Below are positions 35,980-43,903 of a stretch of 64,000 nucleotides of DNA, one piece after another. The stretch spans positions 310,001 through 374,000 of the forward strand of contig NZ_AUGD01000001.1 of assembly GCF_000426845.1 (NCBI RefSeq), written 5' to 3'. Both the position numbers and the translations under genes were made by a program. Below the pieces are notes generated by a model. That model was not told where the DNA came from and searched no databases. It saw only the letters and a program-made list of their open reading frames with translations. Origin of the DNA: Bradyrhizobium sp. in8p8 (GTDB lineage: Bacteria; Pseudomonadota; Alphaproteobacteria; Rhizobiales; Xanthobacteraceae). Each line of letters opens with the position of its first letter. The stretch's first letter is position 1.

Positions 35980-36016
35980 ATGTCCGGCCACTCTGGTGTC
36001 AAGAGTGGCCGGACAT
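35980..36016 (-). terminator. Intercistronic hairpin between gltI and gltJ
   Basis: A perfect 15-bp inverted repeat, ATGTCCGGCCACTCT and its complement, with a 7-base loop (35995-36001). It is directly downstream of the binding-protein gene on the transcribed strand and is followed by only three T, so it is more likely an attenuator or an mRNA-stabilising element than a full terminator. It would give more binding protein than permease. Confidence 0.7.
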
Positions 36017-36045
36017 GATCCCGGTCGAAAGATCGAGGTTTTGTC

Positions 36046-36957
36046 TTACTTGTAGTCGTCCGGATTCGGCGAGTCCGTCGGCTTGGCGAACTCGTTCTTC
36101 AGCTGGGCCGAGATCGGCGTGTTGAGGTTCAGGCCCTTCGGCGGGATCTTCTGCATGAACCACTTGTCGTAGATCTTCTGGGCTTCACCGGAGGTGTAGA
36201 GCGCCGCCGTTGCCGCATCCACCACCTTCTTGAAGGCGGGGTCGTCCTTGCGCAGCATGATTCCGTAGGGCTCGGGCTTGGAGAACGCGTCCTTGGAGAT
36301 CTCATAGTCGCCGGGCGACTTCGAGCCGGCGACGAGGCTTGCGAGCAGGATGTCGTCCATGACGAAGGCGACCGCGCGATCGGTCTCGACCATCAGGAAG
36401 GCTTCGGCGTGGTCCTTGGCCGGGATGATGTTGGCGCCGAGGCCCTTCGCAGCGTTGGCTTCGGTGAGCTGCTTGATGTTGGTGGTGCCGGCAGTCGAGA
36501 CCACCGTCTTGCCCTTGAGGTCGTCAATGGACTTCAGGCCGCTCGATTTCTTGAAAACGTAGCGGCTCGCCGTCAGGAAGTGGGTGTTGGTGAAGGCGAC
36601 CTGCTTCTGGCGCTCGGCGTTGTTGGTGGTCGAGCCGCATTCGAGGTCGATGGTGCCGTTGGCCATCAGCGGGATACGCGTTGCCGACGTCACCGGGTTG
36701 AGCTTGACCTCAAGCTTGTCGAGCTTGAGCTCCTTCTTCACGGCATCGACGATCTTGTAGCAGATGTCCATCGCGAACCCGACGGGCTTCTGGTTGTCGT
36801 CGAGGTAGGAGAACGGGATCGAGGAGTCGCGGAAGCCCAGCGTGATGGCGCCGGTGTCCTTGATGTTCTTCAGCGTGCCGGTCAGCTGCTGGGCCCCGGC
36901 CTGGCTGACGACGAAGGTCGCGGCGAGCGCGAGCCCGATGCTACGGAAATGTTTCAC
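36046..36957 (-). CDS. gltI: Glutamate/aspartate ABC transporter substrate-binding protein
   Basis: Periplasmic binding protein of 303 residues with a cleavable signal peptide (K-H-F-R-S then ALAATFVVSQAGAQQ). It follows the GltI/DEBP pattern closely: FRDSSIPFSYLDDNQKPVG, ECGSTTNNAERQKQVAFT, STAGTTNIKQL, DRAVAFVMDDILLA, YGIMLRKDDPAFKK and the FMQKIPPKGLNLN region. The start is GTG at 36957, preceded by GGGGAAGAG; an earlier start at 37002 would add 15 residues before the signal peptide. It heads the operon. Ligand: acidic amino acids by family. Confidence 0.93.
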   Translation of the reverse strand: MKHFRSIGLALAATFVVSQAGAQQLTGTLKNIKDTGAITLGFRDSSIPFSYLDDNQKPVGFAMDICYKIVDAVKKELKLDKLEVKLNPVTSATRIPLMANGTIDLECGSTTNNAERQKQVAFTNTHFLTASRYVFKKSSGLKSIDDLKGKTVVSTAGTTNIKQLTEANAAKGLGANIIPAKDHAEAFLMVETDRAVAFVMDDILLASLVAGSKSPGDYEISKDAFSKPEPYGIMLRKDDPAFKKVVDAATAALYTSGEAQKIYDKWFMQKIPPKGLNLNTPISAQLKNEFAKPTDSPNPDDYK

Positions 36958-36982
36958 TTTTCTCTTCCCCTTTCGGATGATG

Positions 36983-37011
36983 CGGCCCGGATGCAAGCAC
37001 AAATCGGGCCG
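36983..37011. promoter_or_regulatory. Inverted repeat in the gltI leader
   Basis: CGGCCCG (36983-36989) pairs with CGGGCCG (37005-37011) across a 15-base spacer. It lies 26 bases before the gltI start codon. It could be a regulator site or a leader hairpin; the sequence does not say which. Confidence 0.35.
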
Positions 37012-37044
37012 GATTAGAATGTAACTTTTGGCGGGATCGACGGC

Positions 37045-38442
37045 TCAGGTTAACGGGCCTGCTAGTGGTTTTGGCAATTCGCCGAGATCCCAGAACAGCC
37101 CGGCCATCACCGTCAAGGCCTCTTCGGTCAATGGCAGCAGGATGTGCTCATTGGGCGCATGCTGGGAGCAGCCGGGATAGGAGTGGGGCACCCAGATCGT
37201 CGGCAGGCCCAGGATTTCGGAGAATACGTCGTTGGGCAGCGATCCGCCAAAGTTCGGCAGCACCGCCGGGGCCTTGCCCGTGGTCGCCTGCACCGATTCC
37301 GCCGCCCATTTGATCCAGGGGCTGTCAAAATCCGTGCGCGATGCAGCAAAACTCTGGGCCGCCCGCACCTCGACCATCGGAAAACCTTTCGCGGTCAGAT
37401 GTGCCTGGATCGCCTCGATCAGGCCCTCGATCTTGGTCCCGACCACAAAACGCAGTTGCAGCACGGCATTGGCCTGACCGGGGATAGCGTTCGCCGGCTT
37501 CTCGATGTTGCCCGAGGACATCGCGAGCACTTCCAGCGTGTTCCAGGCATAGAGCCGTTCGGCGGCAGACAGCCCCTCCTCGCCCCAATTCTCCGCCAGT
37601 GCCGGCTCGTCCGCCGAGGGCACCACCTGCACGTCGGCGAGATAGCTGCGGATCTGATTGGTGAGCCGCGGCGGCTTCAAGGCATCGAGCAGGAGACGGC
37701 CCTGCCCATCAACCAGCGTCGAGATCGCGTTGGCCAGGATGGTCGCGGGGTTGGCGAGCACGCCGCCCCAATTCCCGGAATGGTGGCCGCCATCGCGCAG
37801 GTTCACGTCGAGATGGATGCGGATGCCGCCGCGGCAGCCGAGAAAGAGCGTCGGGCGGTCGGCGGACAGGCGTGGCCCGTCGGAAGCCATGAACAGGTCG
37901 GCCGTGAGCGCATCGCGATGGAGATCGCAGACCTTGCCGAGATCGGGCGAGCCGATCTCCTCACCCATCTCGATGATGAACTTGGCGTTGAAGCCGAGCT
38001 GGCCGCCGCGGGCCTCGCGCACCGCGCGGAGCGCCGCCATGTTGATGCTGTGCTGGCCCTTGTTGTCGGCGGTGCCGCGGCCGTAGAGCCGCGCGCCTGA
38101 AACGGTGGTGCGCCAGGGATCGCGCCCCTCGCGCCACTCGCCCTCCATGCCATCGACGACATCACCATGGCCGTAAATCAGCACAGTCGGCGCGGACGCG
38201 CTCTCGTGATGCTCGGCGAGCAGGAAGGGCGCCTTCCCGCTCGGCGATTCCACGATGCGGCTGGAGAAGCCCAGCGCGGCGAAGGCCGGCTGCATCTCCT
38301 GATTCAGATAGGCGCGCAGCTCGGCGCCGCGCGATGGATTCTGGCTTTCGGTGCGATACGCGACGCGACGGTCGAGTTCAGCGAGAAACGCACCGGATTT
38401 GAAGTCGCCCCGGGCGCGGGCGATGGCGTCGGCTCTGGTCAT
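37045..38442 (-). CDS. M20 family metallopeptidase (ArgE/DapE/CPG2-like)
   Basis: A zinc-dependent amidohydrolase of 465 residues from the ATG at 38442 (a TTG at 38457 is also possible). Metal-binding and catalytic residues are all visible: His in YGHGDVVDG, Asp in GTADNKGQH, the Glu pair in EMGEEIGS, Asp in M-A-S-D-G-P-R, a dimerisation His in GGHHSGNWGG, and a final His in CSQHAPNEH. There is no signal peptide, so it is cytoplasmic. Likely substrates are dipeptides or N-acyl/carbamoyl amino acids. It is the nearest gene upstream of the glt operon on the same strand, separated by about 90 bases, so it could feed on imported peptides or modified amino acids. Confidence 0.9.
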   Translation of the reverse strand: MTRADAIARARGDFKSGAFLAELDRRVAYRTESQNPSRGAELRAYLNQEMQPAFAALGFSSRIVESPSGKAPFLLAEHHESASAPTVLIYGHGDVVDGMEGEWREGRDPWRTTVSGARLYGRGTADNKGQHSINMAALRAVREARGGQLGFNAKFIIEMGEEIGSPDLGKVCDLHRDALTADLFMASDGPRLSADRPTLFLGCRGGIRIHLDVNLRDGGHHSGNWGGVLANPATILANAISTLVDGQGRLLLDALKPPRLTNQIRSYLADVQVVPSADEPALAENWGEEGLSAAERLYAWNTLEVLAMSSGNIEKPANAIPGQANAVLQLRFVVGTKIEGLIEAIQAHLTAKGFPMVEVRAAQSFAASRTDFDSPWIKWAAESVQATTGKAPAVLPNFGGSLPNDVFSEILGLPTIWVPHSYPGCSQHAPNEHILLPLTEEALTVMAGLFWDLGELPKPLAGPLT

Positions 38443-38741
38443 TGCTTTCGGTTTCAAGGTTTCGGCGCGGGCGAACGCAGCGGGCTACAAAGGCCGTCCA
38501 CAGCGGCGCGCTTGGACAGTTCTGGAGTTTCCGTTGTAGTTCTCTTGCAGTTGTCTCGGGATTTCGTCCTGCTCGTTTGAGATTGGCTTGCCAAGCGCAG
38601 CGGCACCGCCGAATTGATCTTGCCAACACCCAAACCTTGGTTGGCCCTTGCCAAGGGCCAACCATATGCAAGAACTTCGCCAGGTTGGCGCGCACATCTA
38701 TCATTCGATGAGCGCCCAGTACAGAGCGCCCGGAGATCAGC
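38443..38741. other. Divergent intergenic region, 299 bp, with TTGCCAA-type inverted repeats
   Basis: Between the M20 peptidase start and the LLM oxidoreductase start. No gene is supported. It holds several TTGCCAA/TTGGCAA-like half-sites, including a 12-bp near-palindrome at 38584-38595 and a 25-bp perfect inverted repeat at 38639-38663, so it is probably a regulated promoter region. Confidence 0.5.
38639..38663. promoter_or_regulatory. 11-bp-arm inverted repeat, possible operator
   Basis: GGTTGGCCCTT, a three-base GCC spacer, and the exact complement AAGGGCCAACC. It lies 79 bases before the LLM oxidoreductase start and is not followed by a T run. Either a regulator binding site or a leader hairpin. 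Confidence 0.45.
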
Positions 38742-40121
38742 ATGGCCAAAGAGATCAGGCTCAACGCATTTGCGATGAATTGCGTCGCACACCAATCACC
38801 CGGCCTGTGGACCCATCCGCGCGACCGCACCGCCGACTACAACCGCCTGCCCTACTGGATCGATCTCGCCAGGACGCTCGAGCGAGGCCGCTTCGACGGG
38901 CTTTTCCTGGCGGACGTGCTCGGGGTCTACGATGTCTATGACAACAGCCCTGACGCAGCCTTGCGCAATGCAGCACAGACGCCGTCGAACGAGCCGCTGT
39001 TGCTGCTCTCGGCGATGGCCGCCGTGACGCAAAATCTCGGTTTCGGCGTCACCAGCAATCTATCCTTCGAGCCACCCTACCCGTTCGCACGGCGGATGTC
39101 GACGCTCGACCACCTCACCGAAGGGCGGGTCGGCTGGAACGTCGTCACCGGCTATCTCGACAGCGCCGCACGCGGCGCCGGCAAGGACAAGCAGACCGGG
39201 CATGACGACCGCTACGACATCGCCGACGAGTATATGGAGGTCGTCTACAAGCTCTGGGAAGGCAGCTGGGAGGATGACGCCGTGCTGCGCGATCGGACGC
39301 GCGGCATCTTCACCGATCCCGCGAAAGTTCATCGCGTCAATCATGAGGGCGCGAACTTCCGTATCAACAACACGATTCATCTCAGCGAGCCGTCGCCGCA
39401 ACGCACGCCGGTGCTGTACCAGGCCGGCACCTCGCCGCGCGGCCGGCAGTTCGCCGCACGTCACGCCGAATGCGTGTTCATGTCGGGACCGTCGGCCAAG
39501 GTGATCGCGCCACGCGTGTCGGCGATCCGGCAGGAGGCCGCTGCGCTGGGGCGAAATCCGGCCGAAATCCTGATGTTCTCGATGATGACGATCATCCTCG
39601 GGCGGACCGAGGCTGAGGCAAAGGAAAAATACGCCGATTACCGCCGCTACATCAGCCCCGAGGGCGCGCTGGCGCTGATGTCGGGATGGACCGGCGTCGA
39701 CTTCTCCGGCTACGACCTCGACCAGCAGGTCCGCCACGTCCAGAATGACGCCGGCCGCAGTGCGATGGACAATGTCACCCGGGCCGATCCCGACCGGGTC
39801 TGGACCGTGCGCGACGTCATCGAGCATGTCGGCATCGGCGGCGCCGGCCCGGTCGTGGTCGGCACGCCCGAGATGGTCGCGGACAAGATCGAAGAGTGGT
39901 TCGAGGCGACCGACGTCGACGGGCTCAACGTCGCGTTCGCAGTCTCGCCCGGTGATTTCGAGGATATCGCCGACATGCTGGTGCCGGAGCTGACCCGGCG
40001 CGGGCGGTACAAGCCGGAATACGCGAAAGGCACGCTGCGTGAGAAGCTGTTTGGCGCGGGCCGGGCAAGACTCGATGCGAACCATCCGGCGGCGGAGTAT
40101 CGGGTGGGGAAGAAGGGATAG
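38742..40121 (+). CDS. LLM class flavin-dependent monooxygenase (NtaA/SnaA/DszA family)
   Basis: A second luciferase-like FMNH2-dependent monooxygenase, 459 residues. Markers: W-T-H-P-R-D-R-T-A-D-Y near the N-terminus, DGLFLADVLGVYDVY, FEPPYPFARRMSTLDHLTEG, GRVGWNVVTGYLDSAARG followed by HDDRYDIADEYMEVVYKLWE, and QAGTSPRGRQFAARHAEC. It is clearly diverged from the paralogue at 9744. GGAGATCAGC precedes the start. No reductase neighbour. Roles of characterised relatives include aromatic or sulfonate or chelate degradation; substrate here is unknown. Confidence 0.9.
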   Translation: MAKEIRLNAFAMNCVAHQSPGLWTHPRDRTADYNRLPYWIDLARTLERGRFDGLFLADVLGVYDVYDNSPDAALRNAAQTPSNEPLLLLSAMAAVTQNLGFGVTSNLSFEPPYPFARRMSTLDHLTEGRVGWNVVTGYLDSAARGAGKDKQTGHDDRYDIADEYMEVVYKLWEGSWEDDAVLRDRTRGIFTDPAKVHRVNHEGANFRINNTIHLSEPSPQRTPVLYQAGTSPRGRQFAARHAECVFMSGPSAKVIAPRVSAIRQEAAALGRNPAEILMFSMMTIILGRTEAEAKEKYADYRRYISPEGALALMSGWTGVDFSGYDLDQQVRHVQNDAGRSAMDNVTRADPDRVWTVRDVIEHVGIGGAGPVVVGTPEMVADKIEEWFEATDVDGLNVAFAVSPGDFEDIADMLVPELTRRGRYKPEYAKGTLREKLFGAGRARLDANHPAAEYRVGKKG

Positions 40122-40130
40122 GTTGCCACC

Positions 40131-40225
40131 TCCTCGCATCGCGAGGGTAGCGAAGCGATCCGGAGATGCATCCGCAGAGACTGTCTGGATTGCTTCGTCG
40201 CTACGCTCCTCGCAATGACGATGCG
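40131..40225. repeat. Intergenic repeat element, copy 3
   Basis: Convergent gap containing CTCCTCGCATCGCGAGGG near the left end and the inverted, partly matching TGGATTGCTTCGTCGCTACG ... CTCGCAATGACGATG on the right. It has the look of the short dispersed repeats common in Bradyrhizobium. It separates the convergent LLM and TPP-enzyme genes. Confidence 0.6.
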
Positions 40226-40236
40226 ACATCCCGCCC

Positions 40237-41898
40237 CTACACCTTGCCGTCCACCATCACCTCGATCAGCTTCGTCCCAGGCCGGCCGAACGCCGACGCC
40301 AGCGTCGCCTTCAGCTCGCGGGGGTCGCTGACCCTGATCGCCTCGCAGCCCAGTGCCTTGCCGACGCCTGCGAAATCCACGGGAGGATCGACGAAGTCCA
40401 TGCCGACGTAATTGTCGTCGCCATGGAAGGCGAGCAGCCGCTGCTTGATGATGCGGTAGCCGCCATTGTTGACGATGACGACGTTGAGCGGCAGCTTGTG
40501 GTGCGCCGCGGTCCACAGCGACTGGATCGAGTACATCGCGCTGCCATCGCCCGAGAAGCACACCACCGGACGATCCGGGTTGGCGATGCTCGCGCCGACG
40601 GACGCCGGCAGACCCCAGCCGATGCCGCCGGAGGCAAGGCCGTGATAGCCGTAGCGGTCGCGGTGCGGGCGCAGCGCCGTGATCTGGCGGCTGGAGGTGA
40701 GGCCTTCGTCGACGAGGATGGCATTGTCAGGCATCGCCTCGACCATCTGCAGCACCAGAAAATCGGGATCGATCGGAGTACGGTCCGCGCTCTTGCTGAT
40801 CTCCTGGACAAGAGCGGCACGCCGCGCGGCCCAGTTGGTCGGCGCGAGCTCGGCGAGGCGCTGCTTCGCCTTGCTCGCCAGTGTTGCGCCGCCCATCTCC
40901 TTCAGCACCGGGATGAGCGCGCGCAATGTTTCCTTCAGATCCGCCTTCAATGCGATCTCAGCGCCGTAGTTCTTGGCGATTTCCCAATCGAGCAGACCGA
41001 TCTGCACGATGCCGACGCCATCGGGCAGCGCATCGACCTCGCTATAGACCGACATCCGCAAGGGATCGCCGCCAAGCGCGATCAGCAGATCGTAAGGCGC
41101 AAGCGTATCGCGCGCGACCTTCTGCACGCGTGCCAGAGTGCCGACGAAGCTCGGGCTCTCCGACAGGAAGTGCGCCCCATATGGCGTCGAGGACTGGTAA
41201 GCTGCCGCGCCGAGCAATTCGGCGAGTGCGGCAGCCTCCTTCAACGCATCGCTCTTGACGACCTCGTCCATGGTGACGATGACGGGGCGCTCCGCCTTCA
41301 GCAGCCGCGCGGCAAAGGCCTTCAGCGCCTCGTCCGATGGCTTCGTGCGGGCATCGATCCGGGTGGACCGGCCGAGATCGATGCCGGCTTCACTGTTTAG
41401 GATATCGCCCGGCAGCGAAATGAACACCGGCCCGGTCGGCGGCGTCGTTGCGACCTTGGCGGCACGGCGCACGATGCGCGGCAGATCTTCCAGCCGCGTC
41501 ACCTCGACCGCCCATTTCACCAGCGGCTCGGCCATGCGCACCAAGGGGCCGTAAAGCACCGGCTCCATCAGGCCGTGGCCCTGCTCCTGCTGGCCGGCGG
41601 TGAGAATCATCGGCGTGCCCGTGAACTGCGCGTTGTAGAGCGAGCCCATGGCATTGCCGAGGCCGGGCGCGACGTGGACGTTGCAGGCCACGAGCTTTCC
41701 GGAGGCGCGGCTGTATCCGTCGGCGATCGCGACCACCAGGCTCTCCTGCATCGCCATTACATAGGTGAGATCAGGATGATCCTTCAGCGCATGCATGATC
41801 GGCAGCTCGGTGGTGCCCGGATTGCCGAAAAGGTGCGTGATGCCCTCGTCCTTGAGCAGCGCGAGAAAGGCGGAACGGCCGGTGATCTTGTTCTTCAT
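40237..41898 (-). CDS. Thiamine-pyrophosphate-dependent enzyme, benzoylformate-decarboxylase-like
   Basis: A 553-residue TPP enzyme. The start at ATG 41898 has a good GGAGGAAAC ribosome site; the upstream extension to 41982 lacks homology. Family features: FGNPGTTELPIM, the cofactor-activating Glu in MAMQESLVVAIADGYSRASG, a conserved His in CNVHVAPGLGNAMG, and the TPP motif GDGSAMYSIQSLW ... NN (GDGS to NN about 30 residues). The GNPG(T/S)-x-ELP pattern and NVHV/NLHS position resemble benzoylformate decarboxylase (MdlC) more than acetolactate synthase. A close aldehyde dehydrogenase gene (43904-45400) would fit a decarboxylase-to-aldehyde-to-acid route; substrate is inferred only. Confidence 0.85.
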   Translation of the reverse strand: MKNKITGRSAFLALLKDEGITHLFGNPGTTELPIMHALKDHPDLTYVMAMQESLVVAIADGYSRASGKLVACNVHVAPGLGNAMGSLYNAQFTGTPMILTAGQQEQGHGLMEPVLYGPLVRMAEPLVKWAVEVTRLEDLPRIVRRAAKVATTPPTGPVFISLPGDILNSEAGIDLGRSTRIDARTKPSDEALKAFAARLLKAERPVIVTMDEVVKSDALKEAAALAELLGAAAYQSSTPYGAHFLSESPSFVGTLARVQKVARDTLAPYDLLIALGGDPLRMSVYSEVDALPDGVGIVQIGLLDWEIAKNYGAEIALKADLKETLRALIPVLKEMGGATLASKAKQRLAELAPTNWAARRAALVQEISKSADRTPIDPDFLVLQMVEAMPDNAILVDEGLTSSRQITALRPHRDRYGYHGLASGGIGWGLPASVGASIANPDRPVVCFSGDGSAMYSIQSLWTAAHHKLPLNVVIVNNGGYRIIKQRLLAFHGDDNYVGMDFVDPPVDFAGVGKALGCEAIRVSDPRELKATLASAFGRPGTKLIEVMVDGKV

Positions 41899-42006
41899 GT
41901 TTCCTCCAGGAGCGGGCGTTGCCGCAAGGACGGAACGTATGATGGCCGAGATTGCGGGATGGGCGCAAGGAAACGCGGTCATGGCTGCGTTGCGCGGAGA
42001 GGCGCG

Positions 42007-42510
42007 CTACATCTCTCCCGGTCCCAGTTCGAACGGATCACCGCCGCGCGCACGCATCCTCTTTTTCGATCGCTGCCACACCACGCCCGGAAACCCCTTG
42101 AGCGGCACCAGCGGCTCGCCGGTGTAGGCCCATTCCTGCAGCTCTTCGATGGCGATGTGATAGAGCGGCTGGCGGCCGGTGCGCTCGTTGAACAGCGCAC
42201 GGGGGATGTTGACCATGTGCGGGCCGCGCGGTCGCTCATAGGCGATCGGCGTGCCGCAATGCGAGCAGAAGCTGCGCGCGGTCTTCGTCGCCTTGTCCTC
42301 GTAGCGCGTGAGCGCGGTCTTGCCGGCGGTAATGCGAAAGCGCTTCTTCCAGCTTCCGACATAGGTTGCGTAGGCCGCCCCATGTGCGCGACGGCTGGCG
42401 GCGGAATGATCATGCCAGGCCCACCGCGCGGGAACGTCGATTTCGAAGGTGACCTTGCCACAGAGGCACTGGCCGGTGGCTATGCCCGCGGCTGCTGCGG
42501 CTTTGGCCAT
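42007..42510 (-). CDS. GFA (glutathione-dependent formaldehyde-activating)/CENP-V family protein, Cys-poor variant
   Basis: A 167-residue zinc-binding GFA-fold protein. It has the structural-zinc pairs G-Q-C-L-C-G-K and F-C-S-H-C-G-T, but the central C-H-C-S-x-C triad typical of the family is replaced (D-H-S-A-A-S before R-R-A-H-G). The start is ATG at 42510 with GGGGAGAATTCC upstream. Because the second metal site is lost, the activity may differ from glutathione-formaldehyde chemistry. It is downstream of a repeat element and near an old yellow enzyme gene. Confidence 0.82.
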   Translation of the reverse strand: MAKAAAAAGIATGQCLCGKVTFEIDVPARWAWHDHSAASRRAHGAAYATYVGSWKKRFRITAGKTALTRYEDKATKTARSFCSHCGTPIAYERPRGPHMVNIPRALFNERTGRQPLYHIAIEELQEWAYTGEPLVPLKGFPGVVWQRSKKRMRARGGDPFELGPGEM

Positions 42511-42552
42511 GGAATTCTCCCCGTCGTCATAGCGACCGCAACAATACACGAT

Positions 42553-42650
42553 TGTCATTCCGGGACGCGCCGAAGGCGCGGGCCCGGAATCCATCAGGCG
42601 GCTCGTTCATATTCCGGGTTCGATGCTGCGCATCGCCCCGGAATGACAGC
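42553..42650. repeat. Intergenic palindromic repeat element, copy 4
   Basis: A roughly 98-bp element bounded by TGTCATTCCGGG and CCCGGAATGACAG, containing an internal GCGCCGAAGGCGC hairpin and CCCGGAATCCATC. Shares its core with copy 2. It lies between the GFA gene start and the end of the flavin reductase gene, both on the minus strand. Confidence 0.7.
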
Positions 42651-42655
42651 AGAGG

Positions 42656-43783
42656 TCAAGCCGGCGTCAGTTCGTCATACACAGGATAATCGGTATATCC
42701 CTTCTCCTCACCGCCGTAGAATGTCGCACGGTTGTACGGCGTGATCGGATAGCCGTGCTCAAGGCGGCGTGGCAGATCGGGATTGGAGATGAAAATGCGG
42801 CCGAACGCGATGATGTCCGCATGTCCATCGGCGATCGCCGCGTTCGCGGTCTCCCCGGTGAAGCCGCCGGCGGTCATCAACACGCCGCTGTAGAGCGGAC
42901 GGAACAGCACCATCGCCGATGGCACGTTCTGCCAGTTGACCTCGGCGCGGCCCGAGCCGCTGGAGCGTGGTTCGATGAAATGCAGATACGCCAGACCGAG
43001 CTTGTCGAGATCCTTCACAACATAGGTATAGAGCGGCATCGGATCGGGCTCACCGGAATCGTTGGCGATGCCGTAGGGCGACAGCCGTACCCCGACGCGG
43101 TTTGCACCCCAGACGTCGATCGCAGCTTGCGTTACCTCGAGCAGCAGCCGCGCGCGATTCTCGATCGAGCCGCCATATTGATCGGTGCGCTGGTTGCTGC
43201 GCGATTGCAGGAACTGCTCGAGCAGATAGCCGTTGGCGCCGTGGATCTCGACGCCGTCGAAGCCCGCGGCAAGCGCGTTCTTCGCGCCCTGTCTAAAGGC
43301 TTCGACGATGCCCTTCACTTCCTCGGTCTCCAGCGCACGCGGCGTCTCGTAATCGGCGATCTTGCCGTCTGCGGTCATGGCCTTCATGCCCTCGGCCTTG
43401 ATCGGGATCGCCGAAGCAGAGACCGGCAGCGCGCCGCCATGGAACGATGAGTGCGAGACGCGGCCGACATGCCAGAGCTGCAGGAAGATGATGCCGCCCT
43501 TGGCGTGCACCGCATCGACCACCTTACGCCAACCGGCTACTTGCGCCTCCGAATAGATGCCTGGCGTGGCCGGATTGCCGCGGCCATGCGAGAGCACCGG
43601 CGAGGCCTCGGCAATGATCAGGCCGCCTTTCGTCGCACGCTGGCCGTAATACTCGGCGTTGAGCGGGCGCGGCGAAAAGCTCTCGCGCTCGGCTCGCATA
43701 CGGGTCAGCGGTGCCATCGCGACGCGGTGCGCAAGCTTATACGGACCAACCTGCAACGGTTGAAACAACGCCTCGAATTTCAT
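42656..43783 (-). CDS. Alkene reductase, old yellow enzyme family (NemA-like)
   Basis: FMN-dependent NAD(P)H:enone or nitro-compound reductase, 375 residues with the single TIM-barrel length of NemA/XenA-type enzymes. Signatures: VAMAPLTRMRAE at the N-terminus, IFLQLWHVGRVSH, the substrate-binding His/Asn pair in EIHGANGYLLEQFLQ, RSNQRTDQYGGS, and AFGRIFISNPDLP near the end. Typical for detoxifying electrophiles such as enones, quinones and nitrate esters. It is separated by 120 bases from the aldehyde dehydrogenase gene on the same strand. Confidence 0.92.
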   Translation of the reverse strand: MKFEALFQPLQVGPYKLAHRVAMAPLTRMRAERESFSPRPLNAEYYGQRATKGGLIIAEASPVLSHGRGNPATPGIYSEAQVAGWRKVVDAVHAKGGIIFLQLWHVGRVSHSSFHGGALPVSASAIPIKAEGMKAMTADGKIADYETPRALETEEVKGIVEAFRQGAKNALAAGFDGVEIHGANGYLLEQFLQSRSNQRTDQYGGSIENRARLLLEVTQAAIDVWGANRVGVRLSPYGIANDSGEPDPMPLYTYVVKDLDKLGLAYLHFIEPRSSGSGRAEVNWQNVPSAMVLFRPLYSGVLMTAGGFTGETANAAIADGHADIIAFGRIFISNPDLPRRLEHGYPITPYNRATFYGGEEKGYTDYPVYDELTPA

Positions 43784-43828
43784 ATGGGCCCCAGATGTCT
43801 ATGGAAGGATGCGGATCATATAGCGAAG

Positions 43829-43853
43829 GGCGGCCACCGGCAAAGGTGCCGCC
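43829..43853. other. Hairpin between the aldehyde dehydrogenase and old yellow enzyme genes
   Basis: GGCGGC(C)ACC pairs with GGTGCCGCC across a six-base loop, with one bulged base. On the transcribed strand it lies just after the aldehyde dehydrogenase stop. No T run follows, so termination here is uncertain. Confidence 0.35.
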
Positions 43854-43903
43854 CCCGCAAAGGCAGATATTCCCTCCCGTGGAAGATGGAAGGGATGTTG
43901 ATG

